DNA of 64,000 nt from Brevibacterium permense (GCF_025506275.1 NZ_QYCP01000089.1:1-64000), one strand, 5' to 3'. Shown: positions 10,765 to 20,562, numbered from the stretch's first letter. The notes: a model not told the origin generated them from the sequence alone. Made by a program: numbers and translations.

Positions 10765-11241
10765 GTGAACGGGACGAAGCAAGAACACGACGAAGACGCT
10801 GCCGCGGCTCTGCGGCAGACGTCGCTGCGTGTGACGAAACAGCGGGTCGCAGTCCTCGATGCCGTGCGGGTTCACCCGCATACGGATACCGAAACCGTGA
10901 TCCGCTCGGTGCGGGAATCGCTGCCGGCGGTCTCTCACCAGGCTGTCTATGACTCGCTCCACACTCTCACCGAGGTAGGGCTCCTCCGCTGCATCAAGCC
11001 TTCGGGCTCTGTGGCTCGATACGAACGCCGCATCGGGGACAATCACCATCACCTGGTGTGCCGGTCATGCAGTCTCATCGTCGATGTCGACTGCACTATC
11101 GGTCAGGCTCCGTGCCTGACGCCGTCCCACGATGCCGGCTTCGTCATCGATCAGGCCGAAGTGACATTCTGGGGCCTGTGCCCCGACTGCACGGCCGCTG
11201 GTGCTCAGCGCACCGGCGACGATCAGTTCTCGGCCGTGTGA
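10765..11241 (+). CDS. furA: Fur-family transcriptional regulator (FurA type)
   Basis: Metal- and peroxide-responsive repressor, 158 residues. The N-terminal winged helix spans about residues 15-90. The metal-binding part shows the NHHHLVCRSC motif near residue 93 and a second CPDC pair near residue 136. In mycobacteria and streptomycetes furA lies directly upstream of katG and represses it. The same arrangement here (120 bp to katG, same strand) supports that role. Start is the GTG at 10765, on which the predicted transcript begins. The C-terminal ~20 residues are unconserved. Confidence 0.9.
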   Translation: MNGTKQEHDEDAAAALRQTSLRVTKQRVAVLDAVRVHPHTDTETVIRSVRESLPAVSHQAVYDSLHTLTEVGLLRCIKPSGSVARYERRIGDNHHHLVCRSCSLIVDVDCTIGQAPCLTPSHDAGFVIDQAEVTFWGLCPDCTAAGAQRTGDDQFSAV

Positions 11242-11361
11242 CCCCGGCTTCCGTCCATCACCACCCGTCCTCTTCCGAGGACACGACTATGCCCTTTCTG
11301 CGAGGGTTGCCCATCCCGTCATCCGAGTCGTCGAACGCGACTCGACTGTGAAAGGAACACG

Positions 11362-13569
11362 ATGACCCAGACGACCACCGGCGGCTGCCCGGTCGCCCAC
11401 ACTTCCACGGAGCCGGCTGCGGCGCCGGATTCGGACCAGCTGGTCAACCCCGTCCAGGGTGATGCCAACGCTCAGTGGTGGCCCAACCGCCTCAACCTCA
11501 AGATCCTCGCCAAGGGACAGCCGGCACGAGACCCCATGGATCCTGACTTCGACTACGACGCGGAGTTCAACAGCCTTGACTACTACCAGCTCAAGGCCGA
11601 CATCGAAACCCTGCAGAAGGACAACCAGGACTGGTGGTCCGCTGATTTCGGACACTATGGTCCGTTCATGATCCGCATGGCCTGGCACTCGGCCGGCACC
11701 TACCGCGTTCAGGACGGCCGCGGAGGCGGCGGCGAGGGTCAGCAGCGCTTCGCACCTCTGAACTCCTGGCCCGACAACGTTTCGCTCGACAAGGCTCGCC
11801 GTCTGCTGTGGCCGGTGAAGAAGAAGTACGGCAAGAAGATCTCCTGGGCCGACCTCTTCATCCTCGCCGGCAACGTCGCTCTCGAATCGATGGGCTTCAA
11901 GACCTTCGGCTTCGCCGGCGGCCGCAAGGACGTCTGGGAACCCGACAACGATGTGTACTGGGGCTCCGAGACCGAATGGCTGGGCACCGACAAGCGCTAC
12001 GTGGGCAACCGTGAGCTGCAGAAGCCTCTGGCGGCGACCACCATGGGCCTCATCTACGTCAACCCCGAGGGCCCGGAGGGCGAACCCGATCCGGTCAAGG
12101 CCGCGATCGACATCCGCGAGACCTTCGGACGCATGGCCATGAACGACGAGGAGACCGTCGCCCTCATCGCCGGCGGACACACCTTCGGCAAGACGCACGG
12201 TGCCGGTCCTGAATCGCACAAGGGTGCCGACCCGGAAGCCGCTCCGCTCGAAGAGCAGGGCATGGGCTGGAAGTCCGATTTCGGCACTGGACAGGGCAAC
12301 GACTCCATCGGCTCGGGCATCGAGGTCACGTGGACCTACCACCCGACCCGCTGGGACAACGAGTTCTTCCATATTCTCTTCGCCTACGAGTGGGAGGTCT
12401 TCGAGAACGAAGGCGGACACCTGCAGTGGCGTCCCAAGGACGGCGGCGGGGACGATATGGTCCCCATGGCCCAGGGCGACGGACGTCGCGAGCCCCGTAT
12501 GCTCACGACCGACCTGTCGCTGCGCTTCGACCCGGCGTACGAGAAGATCTCGCGCCGGTTCAAGGACGACCAGAAGGCGTTCGAAGATGCTTTCGCTCGC
12601 GCCTGGTTCAAGCTCACCCACCGCGACATGGGCCCGGCGACTCGTTACCTCGGCCCCGAAGCTCCGAGCGAAGAGCTCATCTGGCAGGACCCGGTTCCTG
12701 CCGGCACCCCGCTTGATGTCGCCGGCCTCGAAGCCGTCAAGACAGCCGTCCGCGAGTCCGGGCTGACCGTCTCGCAGCTCGTCTCGACGACATGGGCCGC
12801 GGCCTCGTCGCACCGCGTCTCGGACATGCGCGGCGGCGTCAACGGAGGTCGACTCCGCCTCGAACCGCAGCGCAGCTGGGAGGCCAATGAGCCTGCCAAG
12901 CTCGCCGAGGTGCTTCCCGTGCTCGAGGGCATCGCCGAGTCCACCGGTGCATCGTTCGCCGATGTGCTGGCGATCGCCGGCGCCGTCGGAGTCGAAACCG
13001 CTGCCGCGGCGGCCGGTCACTCGATCACGGTTCCGGTCTCCACCGGTCGCGGCGACGCAACCCAAGAGCAGACCGATGTCGACTCGTTCGGCTACCTCGA
13101 GCCGACCCACGACGGTTTCCGCAACTACCTCACCGAGGGACTTCCGCTCAAAGCCGAGTACCTCCTGCTCGACAAGGCCAGCCTGCTGGGTCTCACCCCG
13201 CCGGAGCTCACGGTCCTCATCGGCGGGCTCCGCGTCCTCGGTGCGAACTACGAAGATTCCGAGCTCGGTGTCTTCACCGATCGCCCCGGCGAGCTGACGA
13301 ACGACTTCTTCGTCAATCTGCTCGACCTCGGCAACGTCTGGAAGCCCGTCGGACCGTCAGAGACGGCCAATGTCTACGAGTGCTTCTCCCCCGAGGGCGA
13401 GAAGCTGTGGACCGGCAGCCGGATCGACCTCCTGTTCGGAGCGAACTCCGAACTGCGTGCGATCGCCGAGGTCTACGGCTCGGATGACGCGAACGAGAAG
13501 TTCGTCGCCGACTTCGTCAAGGCCTGGACGAAGCTCGTCGAAGCCGACCGCTTCGACCTCAAGCGCTGA
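11362..13569 (+). CDS. katG: catalase-peroxidase KatG
   Basis: Bifunctional haem catalase-peroxidase, 735 residues, with the two tandem peroxidase-like domains of the family. The distal site is MAWHSAG (Arg105, Trp108, His109). Tyr232 in LIYVNPEG and Met258 in RMAMND complete the Met-Tyr-Trp crosslink needed for catalase activity. The proximal haem ligand is His273 in [12 protein letters not shown]. All key residues are present, so the enzyme should be active. It is probably co-regulated by the upstream furA and ends at a strong hairpin. Confidence 0.97.
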   Translation: MTQTTTGGCPVAHTSTEPAAAPDSDQLVNPVQGDANAQWWPNRLNLKILAKGQPARDPMDPDFDYDAEFNSLDYYQLKADIETLQKDNQDWWSADFGHYGPFMIRMAWHSAGTYRVQDGRGGGGEGQQRFAPLNSWPDNVSLDKARRLLWPVKKKYGKKISWADLFILAGNVALESMGFKTFGFAGGRKDVWEPDNDVYWGSETEWLGTDKRYVGNRELQKPLAATTMGLIYVNPEGPEGEPDPVKAAIDIRETFGRMAMNDEETVALIAGGHTFGKTHGAGPESHKGADPEAAPLEEQGMGWKSDFGTGQGNDSIGSGIEVTWTYHPTRWDNEFFHILFAYEWEVFENEGGHLQWRPKDGGGDDMVPMAQGDGRREPRMLTTDLSLRFDPAYEKISRRFKDDQKAFEDAFARAWFKLTHRDMGPATRYLGPEAPSEELIWQDPVPAGTPLDVAGLEAVKTAVRESGLTVSQLVSTTWAAASSHRVSDMRGGVNGGRLRLEPQRSWEANEPAKLAEVLPVLEGIAESTGASFADVLAIAGAVGVETAAAAAGHSITVPVSTGRGDATQEQTDVDSFGYLEPTHDGFRNYLTEGLPLKAEYLLLDKASLLGLTPPELTVLIGGLRVLGANYEDSELGVFTDRPGELTNDFFVNLLDLGNVWKPVGPSETANVYECFSPEGEKLWTGSRIDLLFGANSELRAIAEVYGSDDANEKFVADFVKAWTKLVEADRFDLKR

Positions 13570-13607
13570 TCCGGCGACGGTCACCGAGGTGACCGACGCG
13601 TCAGCAT

Positions 13608-13641
13608 GACGATGCCCCCACCGATCGGTGGGGGCATCGTC
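13608..13641 (+). terminator. katG terminator
   Basis: Perfect 15-bp inverted repeat (13608-13622 with 13627-13641) and a GATC tetraloop, followed by TTTG on the plus strand, 39 nt after the katG stop. It probably also terminates the convergent gene ending at 13668. Confidence 0.85.
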
Positions 13642-13667
13642 TTTGCTGCGCCGATATCAGACAGCGT

Positions 13668-14609
13668 TCACTCCTCCCGGTTGAGGACGGCGAATCCGGT
13701 GAAGATCCGGTCGAAGTGCGTGACGGCTGCGTTCTCGATCGTCGTCTCGTCGGTGTCCGCCGAGGTGGTGCCGGCGCTTGCGTCCGATCCGTCGGAGTCA
13801 GAGGCGCTGCCGTCCGAGCTGGATCCGTCAGAGCTGGATCCGTCAGAGCTGGATCCGTCAGAGGAGCCCCCGGAGTCGGCGCTGCCGCTCTGATTACCCT
13901 GCATTCCGTTGGCCTGTCCGCCGGGCATGCCTCCGCCGTTCGATTGTCCTCCGGGCATTCCGCCGCCGTTCGACTGTCCGCCGCCATCCTGAGCACCGCC
14001 CTGTTGGCCGCCCATTCCGCCGCCGTTCGACTGTCCGCCGCCATCCTGAGCACCGCCCTGTTGGCCGCCCATTCCGCCGCCGTTCGACTGTCCGCCGCCA
14101 TCCTGAGCACCGCCCTGTTGGCCGCCCATTCCGCCGGGTCCGTTCTGGCCTCCCGGCCCCTGACTCGTCCCCGAATCGTTCGTCGCCATGGCCGCCGATG
14201 CACCGATCGCTCCTCCGGCGAGACCGCCGACGACGAAGAGAGCCGATCCGGCGAGCACTGCGGGGATGAGCGGGACGCGTCGCTTCTGCTTACGTGGTCC
14301 CTCGGAACCGCCGGACTGGGCGATCGGAGCGGACCGGTCATAGGGGTTCACCCACGGCCGCTGTCCCTCCGGGCTTCCGGCCCGCGGATCGGGTGCCGAG
14401 CGGGTCGTCTGCTCGCCCCATTCGTTCGCCCTGCCCTGGACTCCCGGATCCGATTGCATCGCCCAGTTGGGTCCGGCATGAGGTCCTGCCGTGCCCTCCT
14501 GAGCTTCGACCCTACGGGTGCTGTCTGCGGCGTTCGGGCCCGACGCTGTGTTCTCCGCGTGGTTGCGGTCCGGATCGGGGTTCTGGTCGGGGTTCTGGTT
14601 CTCGGTCAT
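13668..14609 (-). CDS. Gly/Gln/Ser-rich repeat membrane-anchored protein
   Basis: Unrecognised 313-residue protein. Residues 1-105 are polar with several Pro and Arg. One membrane segment follows a KQKRR cluster (about residues 112-140, IPAVLAGSALFVVGGLAGG). After it come three perfect copies of a 19-residue Gly/Gln/Asn unit, two GGGMPGGQ units and an acidic Ser/Asp tract (repeated SSSDG). The C-terminal ~35 residues are less biased. Orientation suggests a cytosolic N-terminus and an extracytoplasmic tail. AGAGGAG precedes the ATG. It lies 91 bp after the sensor-kinase gene on the same strand, so it may belong to that operon. Function unknown; a wall-spanning or sensed surface protein is possible. 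Confidence 0.75.
   Translation of the reverse strand: MTENQNPDQNPDPDRNHAENTASGPNAADSTRRVEAQEGTAGPHAGPNWAMQSDPGVQGRANEWGEQTTRSAPDPRAGSPEGQRPWVNPYDRSAPIAQSGGSEGPRKQKRRVPLIPAVLAGSALFVVGGLAGGAIGASAAMATNDSGTSQGPGGQNGPGGMGGQQGGAQDGGGQSNGGGMGGQQGGAQDGGGQSNGGGMGGQQGGAQDGGGQSNGGGMPGGQSNGGGMPGGQANGMQGNQSGSADSGGSSDGSSSDGSSSDGSSSDGSASDSDGSDASAGTTSADTDETTIENAAVTHFDRIFTGFAVLNREE
13816..13860. repeat. 3 x 15-bp tandem repeat
   Basis: Three exact 15-bp copies of GAGCTGGATCCGTCA (13816, 13831, 13846). In the minus-strand gene they encode the Ser/Asp/Gly repeat near the C-terminus. The unit is a multiple of three, so copy-number changes keep frame. Confidence 0.95.
13957..14127. repeat. 3 x 57-bp tandem repeat
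   Basis: Three copies of a 57-bp unit starting at 13957, 14014 and 14071, with a partial fourth at 14128, identical by eye. Each encodes 19 residues (Gly/Gln/Asn-rich). DNA-level identity suggests recent expansion or gene-conversion homogenisation. Confidence 0.95.
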
Positions 14610-14700
14610 GGAATCTCCTCTGGTTGTCGGTGATTCCACTCTCCGCCGACTCGCTGTAGCCCCTCCCAGTCGTGCCTGTGGCCAACCTGTGCGACTCGCC

Positions 14701-16236
14701 TCAGGCGGCAGGCAGGCGCAGCTCGAAGCTCGTACCAGCGTCCGTGGTCGACATCGAGATGCCGCCGCGCATGAGTTCGACGAGTCCGGCGGCGATCGAC
14801 AGTCCCAGCCCCGAGGAACCTCCCTTGGCTCCGTCCTGCCGTGCCCGCGAGGGGTCTCCACGCACGAAGCGGTCGAAGACCCGGTCCCGGATCTCGGGCG
14901 GAATGCCCCCACCGTCGTCGCTGATGCGGATCGCCACGACATCGCTGGGCAGCTGCCCGGAGACCGGCTTCCGGGCCGCCAGTGCCTCGACGTGCACGCT
15001 GGTGCCCGGGGGCGTGTGCACACAGGCGTTGGTGAGCACGATCGACACGACCCGACGGACCTGATCGGCTGCTCCGCGCACCTCGAGGGCCTCCGGGGGA
15101 ACATCGAGGGAGATCGAATGGTCGGGATTGACCACATGGGCGTCCTCGACGAGTTCGACGAGCAGGGAGGAGACGTCGACGGTGTCCTCCCTCGTCGGCT
15201 GGCGGCCGGCTTCGAGTCGGGCGAGGAGGAGGAGATCATCGACGAGGGAGGACATCCGCATCGCTCCTGAATCGATCTTGCCCAAGGAGGTGGCCACCTC
15301 GGCGGGCAGATCATCACGGTACGGGCGGGTGAGGTCGGCCCAGCCGCGGATCGTCGCGATCGGAGTGCGCAGCTCATGGGAGGCGTCGGCGACGAAGCGG
15401 CGCATCTGCTCCGTGCCGCGGTAGCGCTCTTCGAGGGCGGAGCCGACGTGGTCGAGCATCCGATTGACCGAGGCTCCCACATCGCCGACCTCCGTGCCCG
15501 GCACCGCCAGCTCGGCGGGAACCCGCAGCGCGAGCTCGGGTTTGCCGGCGCTCAACTCCAGGTCGGCGACCTCCCTGGCAGTGCGGGCGACGTCGCGCAG
15601 GTCCCGCAGCTGGCGGTGGATGATCACCGCCATGAGCGCAGCCGTGGCGATGACGCCGATGAGGACGACGAACGCGGTCGTCCAGGCGGTGCGTTCGAGC
15701 GCGGAGTCCACGCTGCCCTGCGGGACACCGTAGACGGTGGTGGTTGCGCCGTCATCGAAGGCCACGACCCGGTAGGCGCCGAACCCGGGCACCCGCACGG
15801 ACTCATGGGCGGATTCGCCGCCGTGAGCATCGACGTCGAGCAGGGCATCGATCGCTTCGGCGGACAAAGAGCGCGGACGGGTCAGCCCCGCCTCGGCGAT
15901 GAGCCCCTCTCCCCCGTCGCCGGAATCGACGACGACGAGAGCACCATCGCCGACCCCCGGCTGGAAGAGATAGCGCAGAGCCGAATCGACCGCCGCCACC
16001 GAGTCGTCGCCCCCACCGGAGGTGCCCGGATTGCCGCTCGTCCCGGGGCCCGCACCGGGGCCGTCACCCGAGCGTGCATGCGAGGTCATCGACGTCAGCT
16101 GGGCGTCGAGGTCGGTCATCAGAGATCCGCGCACGCTCAGCCAGGAGGCGGTGCCGATTCCGGCGCCGACGAGGAGGAGGACGAGACCGGCGAGGACGAT
16201 GAGCCTCGTCTGCAGCCGCCAGCGACGCAGAGTCAC
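14701..16236 (-). CDS. sensor histidine kinase
   Basis: Membrane two-component kinase, 511 residues. A first membrane helix lies at about 10-33, an extracytoplasmic sensor region with a Gly/Ser-rich stretch at 40-185, and a second helix at about 186-206. HAMP follows, then the phosphoacceptor motif DASHELRTP (His287), and an ATPase domain with the DDGGGIPP and GLGLSI motifs. The GTG start overlaps the response-regulator stop by 4 nt (GTGA), so the pair is translationally coupled. Longer upstream openings lie inside the regulator and are rejected. Neighbouring membrane glycosyltransferases suggest an envelope signal; the ligand is unknown. Confidence 0.93.
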   Translation of the reverse strand: MTLRRWRLQTRLIVLAGLVLLLVGAGIGTASWLSVRGSLMTDLDAQLTSMTSHARSGDGPGAGPGTSGNPGTSGGGDDSVAAVDSALRYLFQPGVGDGALVVVDSGDGGEGLIAEAGLTRPRSLSAEAIDALLDVDAHGGESAHESVRVPGFGAYRVVAFDDGATTTVYGVPQGSVDSALERTAWTTAFVVLIGVIATAALMAVIIHRQLRDLRDVARTAREVADLELSAGKPELALRVPAELAVPGTEVGDVGASVNRMLDHVGSALEERYRGTEQMRRFVADASHELRTPIATIRGWADLTRPYRDDLPAEVATSLGKIDSGAMRMSSLVDDLLLLARLEAGRQPTREDTVDVSSLLVELVEDAHVVNPDHSISLDVPPEALEVRGAADQVRRVVSIVLTNACVHTPPGTSVHVEALAARKPVSGQLPSDVVAIRISDDGGGIPPEIRDRVFDRFVRGDPSRARQDGAKGGSSGLGLSIAAGLVELMRGGISMSTTDAGTSFELRLPAA

Positions 16237-16949
16237 TGTTCCGCCCGCATGATGTAGCCGGCCCCGCGCTTCGTGTGGAACAGGTTCGGCAGGTCCGGGA
16301 ACGGCGCGTCGATCTTCTTCCGCAGATAGGAGACGTAGAGTTCGACGATGTTGCCGTTGCCGCCGAAGTCGTAGTCCCACACGCGGTCGAGGATCTGGGC
16401 CTTCGACAGCACCACCCGCGGGTTGCGCATGAACAGCAGCAGCACCTCGTATTCGCGAGCCGTCAGCTCGATCGGATGGCCGGCGCGGGTGACCTCGTGG
16501 GAGCGTTCGTCGAGTTCGAGGTCACCCACGCGCAGCACATCATCCTCATCGACCGGACCGTTCGAGGCCCCCCGGCGCAGGCGCACCTCGATCCGGGCGA
16601 TGACCTCATCGAGGTTGAACGGCTTCGTCACGTAGTCGTCCCCGCCCAGCCGCAGACCCGTCAGCCGGTCATCGACCTCGTCTCTGGCAGAGAGGAAGAC
16701 CACCGGAGTGTCGATGCCCTCGGCTCGGATCTTCTCGATCACGGCGAACCCGTCAAGGTCGGGCAGCATGACGTCGAGGACGATCGCGTCGAAGCGTTCG
16801 CTCCTGGCCAGCGCCACGGCCTCGCGGCCGGTGCCGACTCCCTCGGCTTCCCAACCTCTGACGTGGCAGGCCATCACGAGGAGCTCGGAGAGGTTCGCCT
16901 CGTCGTCGACGATGAGGATGCGCGCCGGCGGATTCGCTGTCGGGTTCAT
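16233..16949 (-). CDS. OmpR-family response regulator
   Basis: DNA-binding response regulator, 238 residues. The receiver domain has acidic residues Asp15 and Asp16, phosphoacceptor Asp59 (VLDVMLPD) and Lys109 (VTKPF). The C-terminal winged helix (about 135-235) contains LTAREYEVLLLFM and VELYVSYLRKKID. It lies 15 bp downstream of the GT39 gene and overlaps the kinase gene, so it is probably co-transcribed with both. It may control the linked glycosyltransferase or Gly-rich protein; this is inference from proximity. Confidence 0.95.
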   Translation of the reverse strand: MNPTANPPARILIVDDEANLSELLVMACHVRGWEAEGVGTGREAVALARSERFDAIVLDVMLPDLDGFAVIEKIRAEGIDTPVVFLSARDEVDDRLTGLRLGGDDYVTKPFNLDEVIARIEVRLRRGASNGPVDEDDVLRVGDLELDERSHEVTRAGHPIELTAREYEVLLLFMRNPRVVLSKAQILDRVWDYDFGGNGNIVELYVSYLRKKIDAPFPDLPNLFHTKRGAGYIMRAEQ

Positions 16950-16964
16950 AGCTCGATTATCCCC

Positions 16965-19157
16965 TCAACCCGCACTGAGATCGTAGAGCGAAACGGAGTC
17001 GACGGTCGTCACCTCATAGTTCGCCTCCACCCAGGCCGCGATCTGGGACGAGGCGGAGTCCTCGTTCCCGCCGCCTGGACCCTGACCGCCGCCGGAGCCC
17101 GATCCGATGTAGTAGTGGATCTTGCCGTCGGCCACGAGCTGTTTGAACTCGGCGAGGGTGGGCGATGGATCGGTGCCGTTGAACCCGCCGATCGCCATCA
17201 CGGGCTCTTCGAGCGCGAGTTGGTATCCCGCCGCCTGATTCGCCCCCGTCGTCGCAGCCACCCACGTGTAGTCCGCGGCATCCTCTTCGAGCAGCTGCGT
17301 GAGTTCGTCGGAGGGTTCGGAGCCGTTGAGCAGACCGCCCATCCCGCCTCCTCCGCCGGGCATCCCCCCGGTACTGCCCGTGCCGGCTTCGGAATTGCGT
17401 GTCCCACCGGGCGTGCCACCGGTCGTGCCATCCGTGCCGCCGGCGCCTCCGCCGGGTCTGACGCCGCCGCCGGGCATTCCGCCACCGCCGGGTCCACCGC
17501 CCATGCCCGAGCTCGTGCCGGCGATCGTGACGATCGATCCCTGCGTCGTCCCGGCGATCGTGCGCACGGCCAGCTGAGCCGGAATCGCAGCGCTGCCGAG
17601 GATGGCCAGCGCGACGAGCACCGAGGCGAGCGCCGTGCCGATCCGCCGGTGCGCGGTGACGATGAGGACCAGAGCGCCGAGGATCGAGACGATGAGCACG
17701 CACCAGCGCAGGACGCCCGGGACCCCGGTCATCTGCGAGCTGATGATGAACTGCCACGCTCCGGTCAGGGCCCAAGCCACCGCCAGCAGCAGACGTGGGA
17801 GGAATCCGTCACGGGCGAGCAGCACCGCGACGCCGAGACCGATGACGGCGGCGATCGCGGGAATGAGCGCAACCGTGTAGTACTCGTGGACGATCCCGTT
17901 CATATTCGACAGCACGAGCCACGTGACGATCAGCCATGCACCCCACATGAGCAGTCCCGCGCCGAGGCTGCCCCCGCCGATTGCGCCGGACGCGCGCACT
18001 GCGAGGCCGGCGTCCTTCTCACCGTCCGTGACGGTGTCCGGGATGGTGTCCGTCGAACGTGTTCCGGTCGGAACGGTTCCGTCCGTGACGGTGGGGACAC
18101 GGCGACGGCGGGCCGCCTCGGCGAGGATGAGGAGAACGATCGTCACGATCAGGAGGAACAGTGCGGTGGGCAGGAACCACGACACCTGCTGGCCGAAGCT
18201 GCCGGTGAACAGGCGGGTGACGCCCGTCTCGCCCCATCCGCCGCCCTGGCCGCCGCCTCCTCCGCCGACGGACCCGGTCTCGTTGCCGGTCAGCCGTCCG
18301 AAGCCGTTGTAGCCGAAGGTGAGCTCGAGGAAGGAGTTCGACTGCGAGCCGCCGACGTAGGGTCGGGAGCCTGCAGGGGTGAGCTCGACGAGGGCGATCC
18401 ACCAGCCGGCGCTGACGATCATCGACCCGAGCGGGACGAGCAGCCACAGCAGACGGCGTGGCCAGGAGGTGCGGGCGAAGAGCACCCAGGACACAGCGAG
18501 GCCGGGGACGATGAGGAGGACCTGGAACTGTTTGGTCAGGAACCCCAGGCCGAGGCAGACTCCGGCGAGGATGAGCCAGCCGGCGATGCGGCGGGACGGG
18601 CGTCGCCGGTGGGCCTCGGTGAGCGTGCGCAGGGCGTGCTGGGTCGCGACGACCGCACCGATCATCAGGGTCACGAGCAGCGCGTCCGGGTTGTTGAACC
18701 GGAACATCAGCGCCACGACCGGGGAGACGGCGAAGATCACGCCGGCCCCCAGAGCGGCGGCCTTCTCAAGCCCTGGTCCGACATGGGACCGCAGGCTCAG
18801 CCGCACCGAATGGACGATGAGGAGCACACTCACCCCGGCCAGGAGGACCTGGGGCAGGAGCATCGAGAACGAAGAGAAGCCGAAGACCCGGGCGCTCAGG
18901 GCCATCAGCCACAGGGAGGCCGGGGGTTTGTCGACGGTGATCGCGTTCGCCGAGTCGAGGGAGCCGAAGAGGAACGCCTCCCAGTTCTCCGATCCGGCCT
19001 GCACAGCCGCCGCATAGAAGGAGTTCGCCCACCCGTTGGCCGTGAGGTTGGCGAGGAACGCCGCGATCGTGCCGAGTGTGAGCACGGTGAGTGTGATCGG
19101 GTACCAGTGCCGTCGCAGTCCGCGGGTGCGGGCATATCGGGTGGGGGTCTCAGACAT
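16965..19157 (-). CDS. GT39-type membrane glycosyltransferase (ArnT/PMT/YkcB-like)
   Basis: Polyprenyl-phosphate-sugar-dependent glycosyltransferase, 730 residues. The N-terminal two-thirds are about a dozen hydrophobic segments, beginning near residue 18. The first large loop carries the family feature ITVDKPPASLW. Around residues 525-600 there is a Gly/Pro/Met-rich linker (GGGGMPGGG and related), then a soluble C-terminal domain with LALEEPVMAIGGFNG. The gene overlaps by 8 nt the upstream DPMS/GtrA fusion, the enzyme class that makes the lipid-linked sugar donor. Together they probably glycosylate a cell-envelope acceptor, as proposed for YkcB/YkcC-type pairs. The acceptor is unknown. Confidence 0.88.
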   Translation of the reverse strand: MSETPTRYARTRGLRRHWYPITLTVLTLGTIAAFLANLTANGWANSFYAAAVQAGSENWEAFLFGSLDSANAITVDKPPASLWLMALSARVFGFSSFSMLLPQVLLAGVSVLLIVHSVRLSLRSHVGPGLEKAAALGAGVIFAVSPVVALMFRFNNPDALLVTLMIGAVVATQHALRTLTEAHRRRPSRRIAGWLILAGVCLGLGFLTKQFQVLLIVPGLAVSWVLFARTSWPRRLLWLLVPLGSMIVSAGWWIALVELTPAGSRPYVGGSQSNSFLELTFGYNGFGRLTGNETGSVGGGGGGQGGGWGETGVTRLFTGSFGQQVSWFLPTALFLLIVTIVLLILAEAARRRRVPTVTDGTVPTGTRSTDTIPDTVTDGEKDAGLAVRASGAIGGGSLGAGLLMWGAWLIVTWLVLSNMNGIVHEYYTVALIPAIAAVIGLGVAVLLARDGFLPRLLLAVAWALTGAWQFIISSQMTGVPGVLRWCVLIVSILGALVLIVTAHRRIGTALASVLVALAILGSAAIPAQLAVRTIAGTTQGSIVTIAGTSSGMGGGPGGGGMPGGGVRPGGGAGGTDGTTGGTPGGTRNSEAGTGSTGGMPGGGGGMGGLLNGSEPSDELTQLLEEDAADYTWVAATTGANQAAGYQLALEEPVMAIGGFNGTDPSPTLAEFKQLVADGKIHYYIGSGSGGGQGPGGGNEDSASSQIAAWVEANYEVTTVDSVSLYDLSAG

Positions 19158-20424
19158 GGTCGATGTCCTTGTCGTTCGGGAGCGCCGTTCCGGCTGCAGC
19201 AGTCGTGGTGGCGGGGTGGACGCTCTGGTGGGAACCGCGGGCGAAGACCCATGTGCGCATGAGCACGAACCGGACCACGGTGGCGGCGAGGTTCGCCGCC
19301 GTCAGCACGGCGAGCGTGCCGACAGTTGCCCAGGGTCCGGAGAATCCATCTGCGACGGCCAGACCTGCCGAGGTGAAGGCCAGGCACAGGCCGAAGGCCG
19401 CCAGACCCTTCAATTGGGAGGTCAGTCGGCGGTGCGGGGATCTCACCCCGAAGGTGTGGCCCCGGTTGAGGGCGGTGTTCGCGATCGTCGAAAGGAGCAG
19501 CGCAATGATGTTCGCCGTGGGTTCCGAGACGAATTGGATGCCGAGGAGGAACAGCACGGCGTAGAGCACGGTGCTGATGATCCCCACGTCGATGAAGTGG
19601 AGGATCTGCGCCCCGGTGTTCGGTGCCGGGACTTCGTGACTGGTCCGGATGCGTCCGCCCGTGCGCAGCCGGACGATGCCCTTGATGTCCTTCCACGCCG
19701 TGCTGACCACGTCGACGGAGGAGTCGGGGTCATCCGTCCAGTCCGTGCCGAACTCGTGGATGCGGTACCCGGCCCACTCGGCGAGAGCGAGCAGCTCCGT
19801 GTCGAAGAACCACTCGCTGTCCTCGACCTGCGGGAGCAGGTCTCTCGCCGCACGCTGCGACAGCGCTTTGAAACCGCATTGAGCGTCGCTGAACCTGACA
19901 CCGAGGCTGAGCTTGAGCAGTCGGTTGTAGCAGCGGGAGATGATCTCGCGCTTGATGCCCCGCTCGACCGCAAGACCGGGCTGCAGACGGGACGCGATGG
20001 CCACATCGGCCAGTCCCGAGCGGATCACCTCGACCATCGGCTCGAGGACTCGGATGTCGGTGGCGAGATCGACATCCGTATAGGCGACGATATCCGCCGT
20101 CGAGGACTGCCACACCCGGGACAGTGCGCGCCCGCGGCCTTTCTGCTCGAGCCGCACGTATTCGACCTTCGGGTGTTCGGCCGCTAGCGCTGCGGCGATT
20201 CTCGGGGTCGAATCGGTGCTCGCATTGTCGGCGATGATGATCGTGACCTCGGTGCCTCGGGAGTGTTCGACGGCCAGGAGGGCCTCGATCGAGGCGGCCA
20301 GCGAAACCTCCTCGTTGTAGACCGGGACGACGAGGTCTACGGTCGTGGGCGTTCGCAGGGACGGGGCTGCTGGGTGCGCTGCGGGCTGGTTCCCGGCGCT
20401 GCTCTCGTATCTCATGGGGACCAC
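19150..20424 (-). CDS. dolichyl-phosphate sugar synthase fused to GtrA domain
   Basis: Lipid-linked sugar donor synthase with flippase-like domain, about 424 residues. The N-terminal GT2 domain (about 28-260) has VDLVVPVYNEE, IADNAST and the metal-binding DVD in AYTDVDLAT. The C-terminal part is a four-helix GtrA domain containing LNRGHTFG and RFVLMRTWVF. The start is set at GTG 20424 because AGGGA lies seven nucleotides upstream; ATG 20415 is the alternative. The longer upstream frame has non-protein-like composition. It likely makes the donor used by the overlapping GT39 gene. Confidence 0.88.
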   Translation of the reverse strand: MVPMRYESSAGNQPAAHPAAPSLRTPTTVDLVVPVYNEEVSLAASIEALLAVEHSRGTEVTIIIADNASTDSTPRIAAALAAEHPKVEYVRLEQKGRGRALSRVWQSSTADIVAYTDVDLATDIRVLEPMVEVIRSGLADVAIASRLQPGLAVERGIKREIISRCYNRLLKLSLGVRFSDAQCGFKALSQRAARDLLPQVEDSEWFFDTELLALAEWAGYRIHEFGTDWTDDPDSSVDVVSTAWKDIKGIVRLRTGGRIRTSHEVPAPNTGAQILHFIDVGIISTVLYAVLFLLGIQFVSEPTANIIALLLSTIANTALNRGHTFGVRSPHRRLTSQLKGLAAFGLCLAFTSAGLAVADGFSGPWATVGTLAVLTAANLAATVVRFVLMRTWVFARGSHQSVHPATTTAAAGTALPNDKDIDHV

Positions 20425-20549
20425 ATTCGCGTCCCTGCTTAGGCCCACCATCGGTCGCAGCTGTGGCCCGGCTGTGGACGGGACGACACGACACAGTGCC
20501 CTGTCCGACCGCCTCGGCGGAAGGCCCGGTCCGTGCGGGTGATTCCCGC

Positions 20550-20555
20550 TACACT
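20550..20555 (+). promoter_or_regulatory. candidate -10 for the DUF1707-pfkA operon
   Basis: TACACT ends eight bases before the ATG at 20563, and no Shine-Dalgarno sequence is present. This geometry fits a leaderless or near-leaderless transcript. No good -35 is visible 17 nt upstream (CGGTCC). Confidence 0.4.
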
Positions 20556-20562
20556 GGTGGCC

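Noticed and set aside
13957-14127. CRISPR-like array
   Set aside because: The 57-bp units are adjacent without spacers and encode an in-frame protein repeat. No other regularly spaced repeats or cas genes were seen in the window.
16275-19262. 995-codon open frame on the plus strand
   Set aside because: It is antisense to the response regulator and GT39 genes, which have clear motifs; its composition is Arg/Glu/Gly/Asp-biased with no domain.
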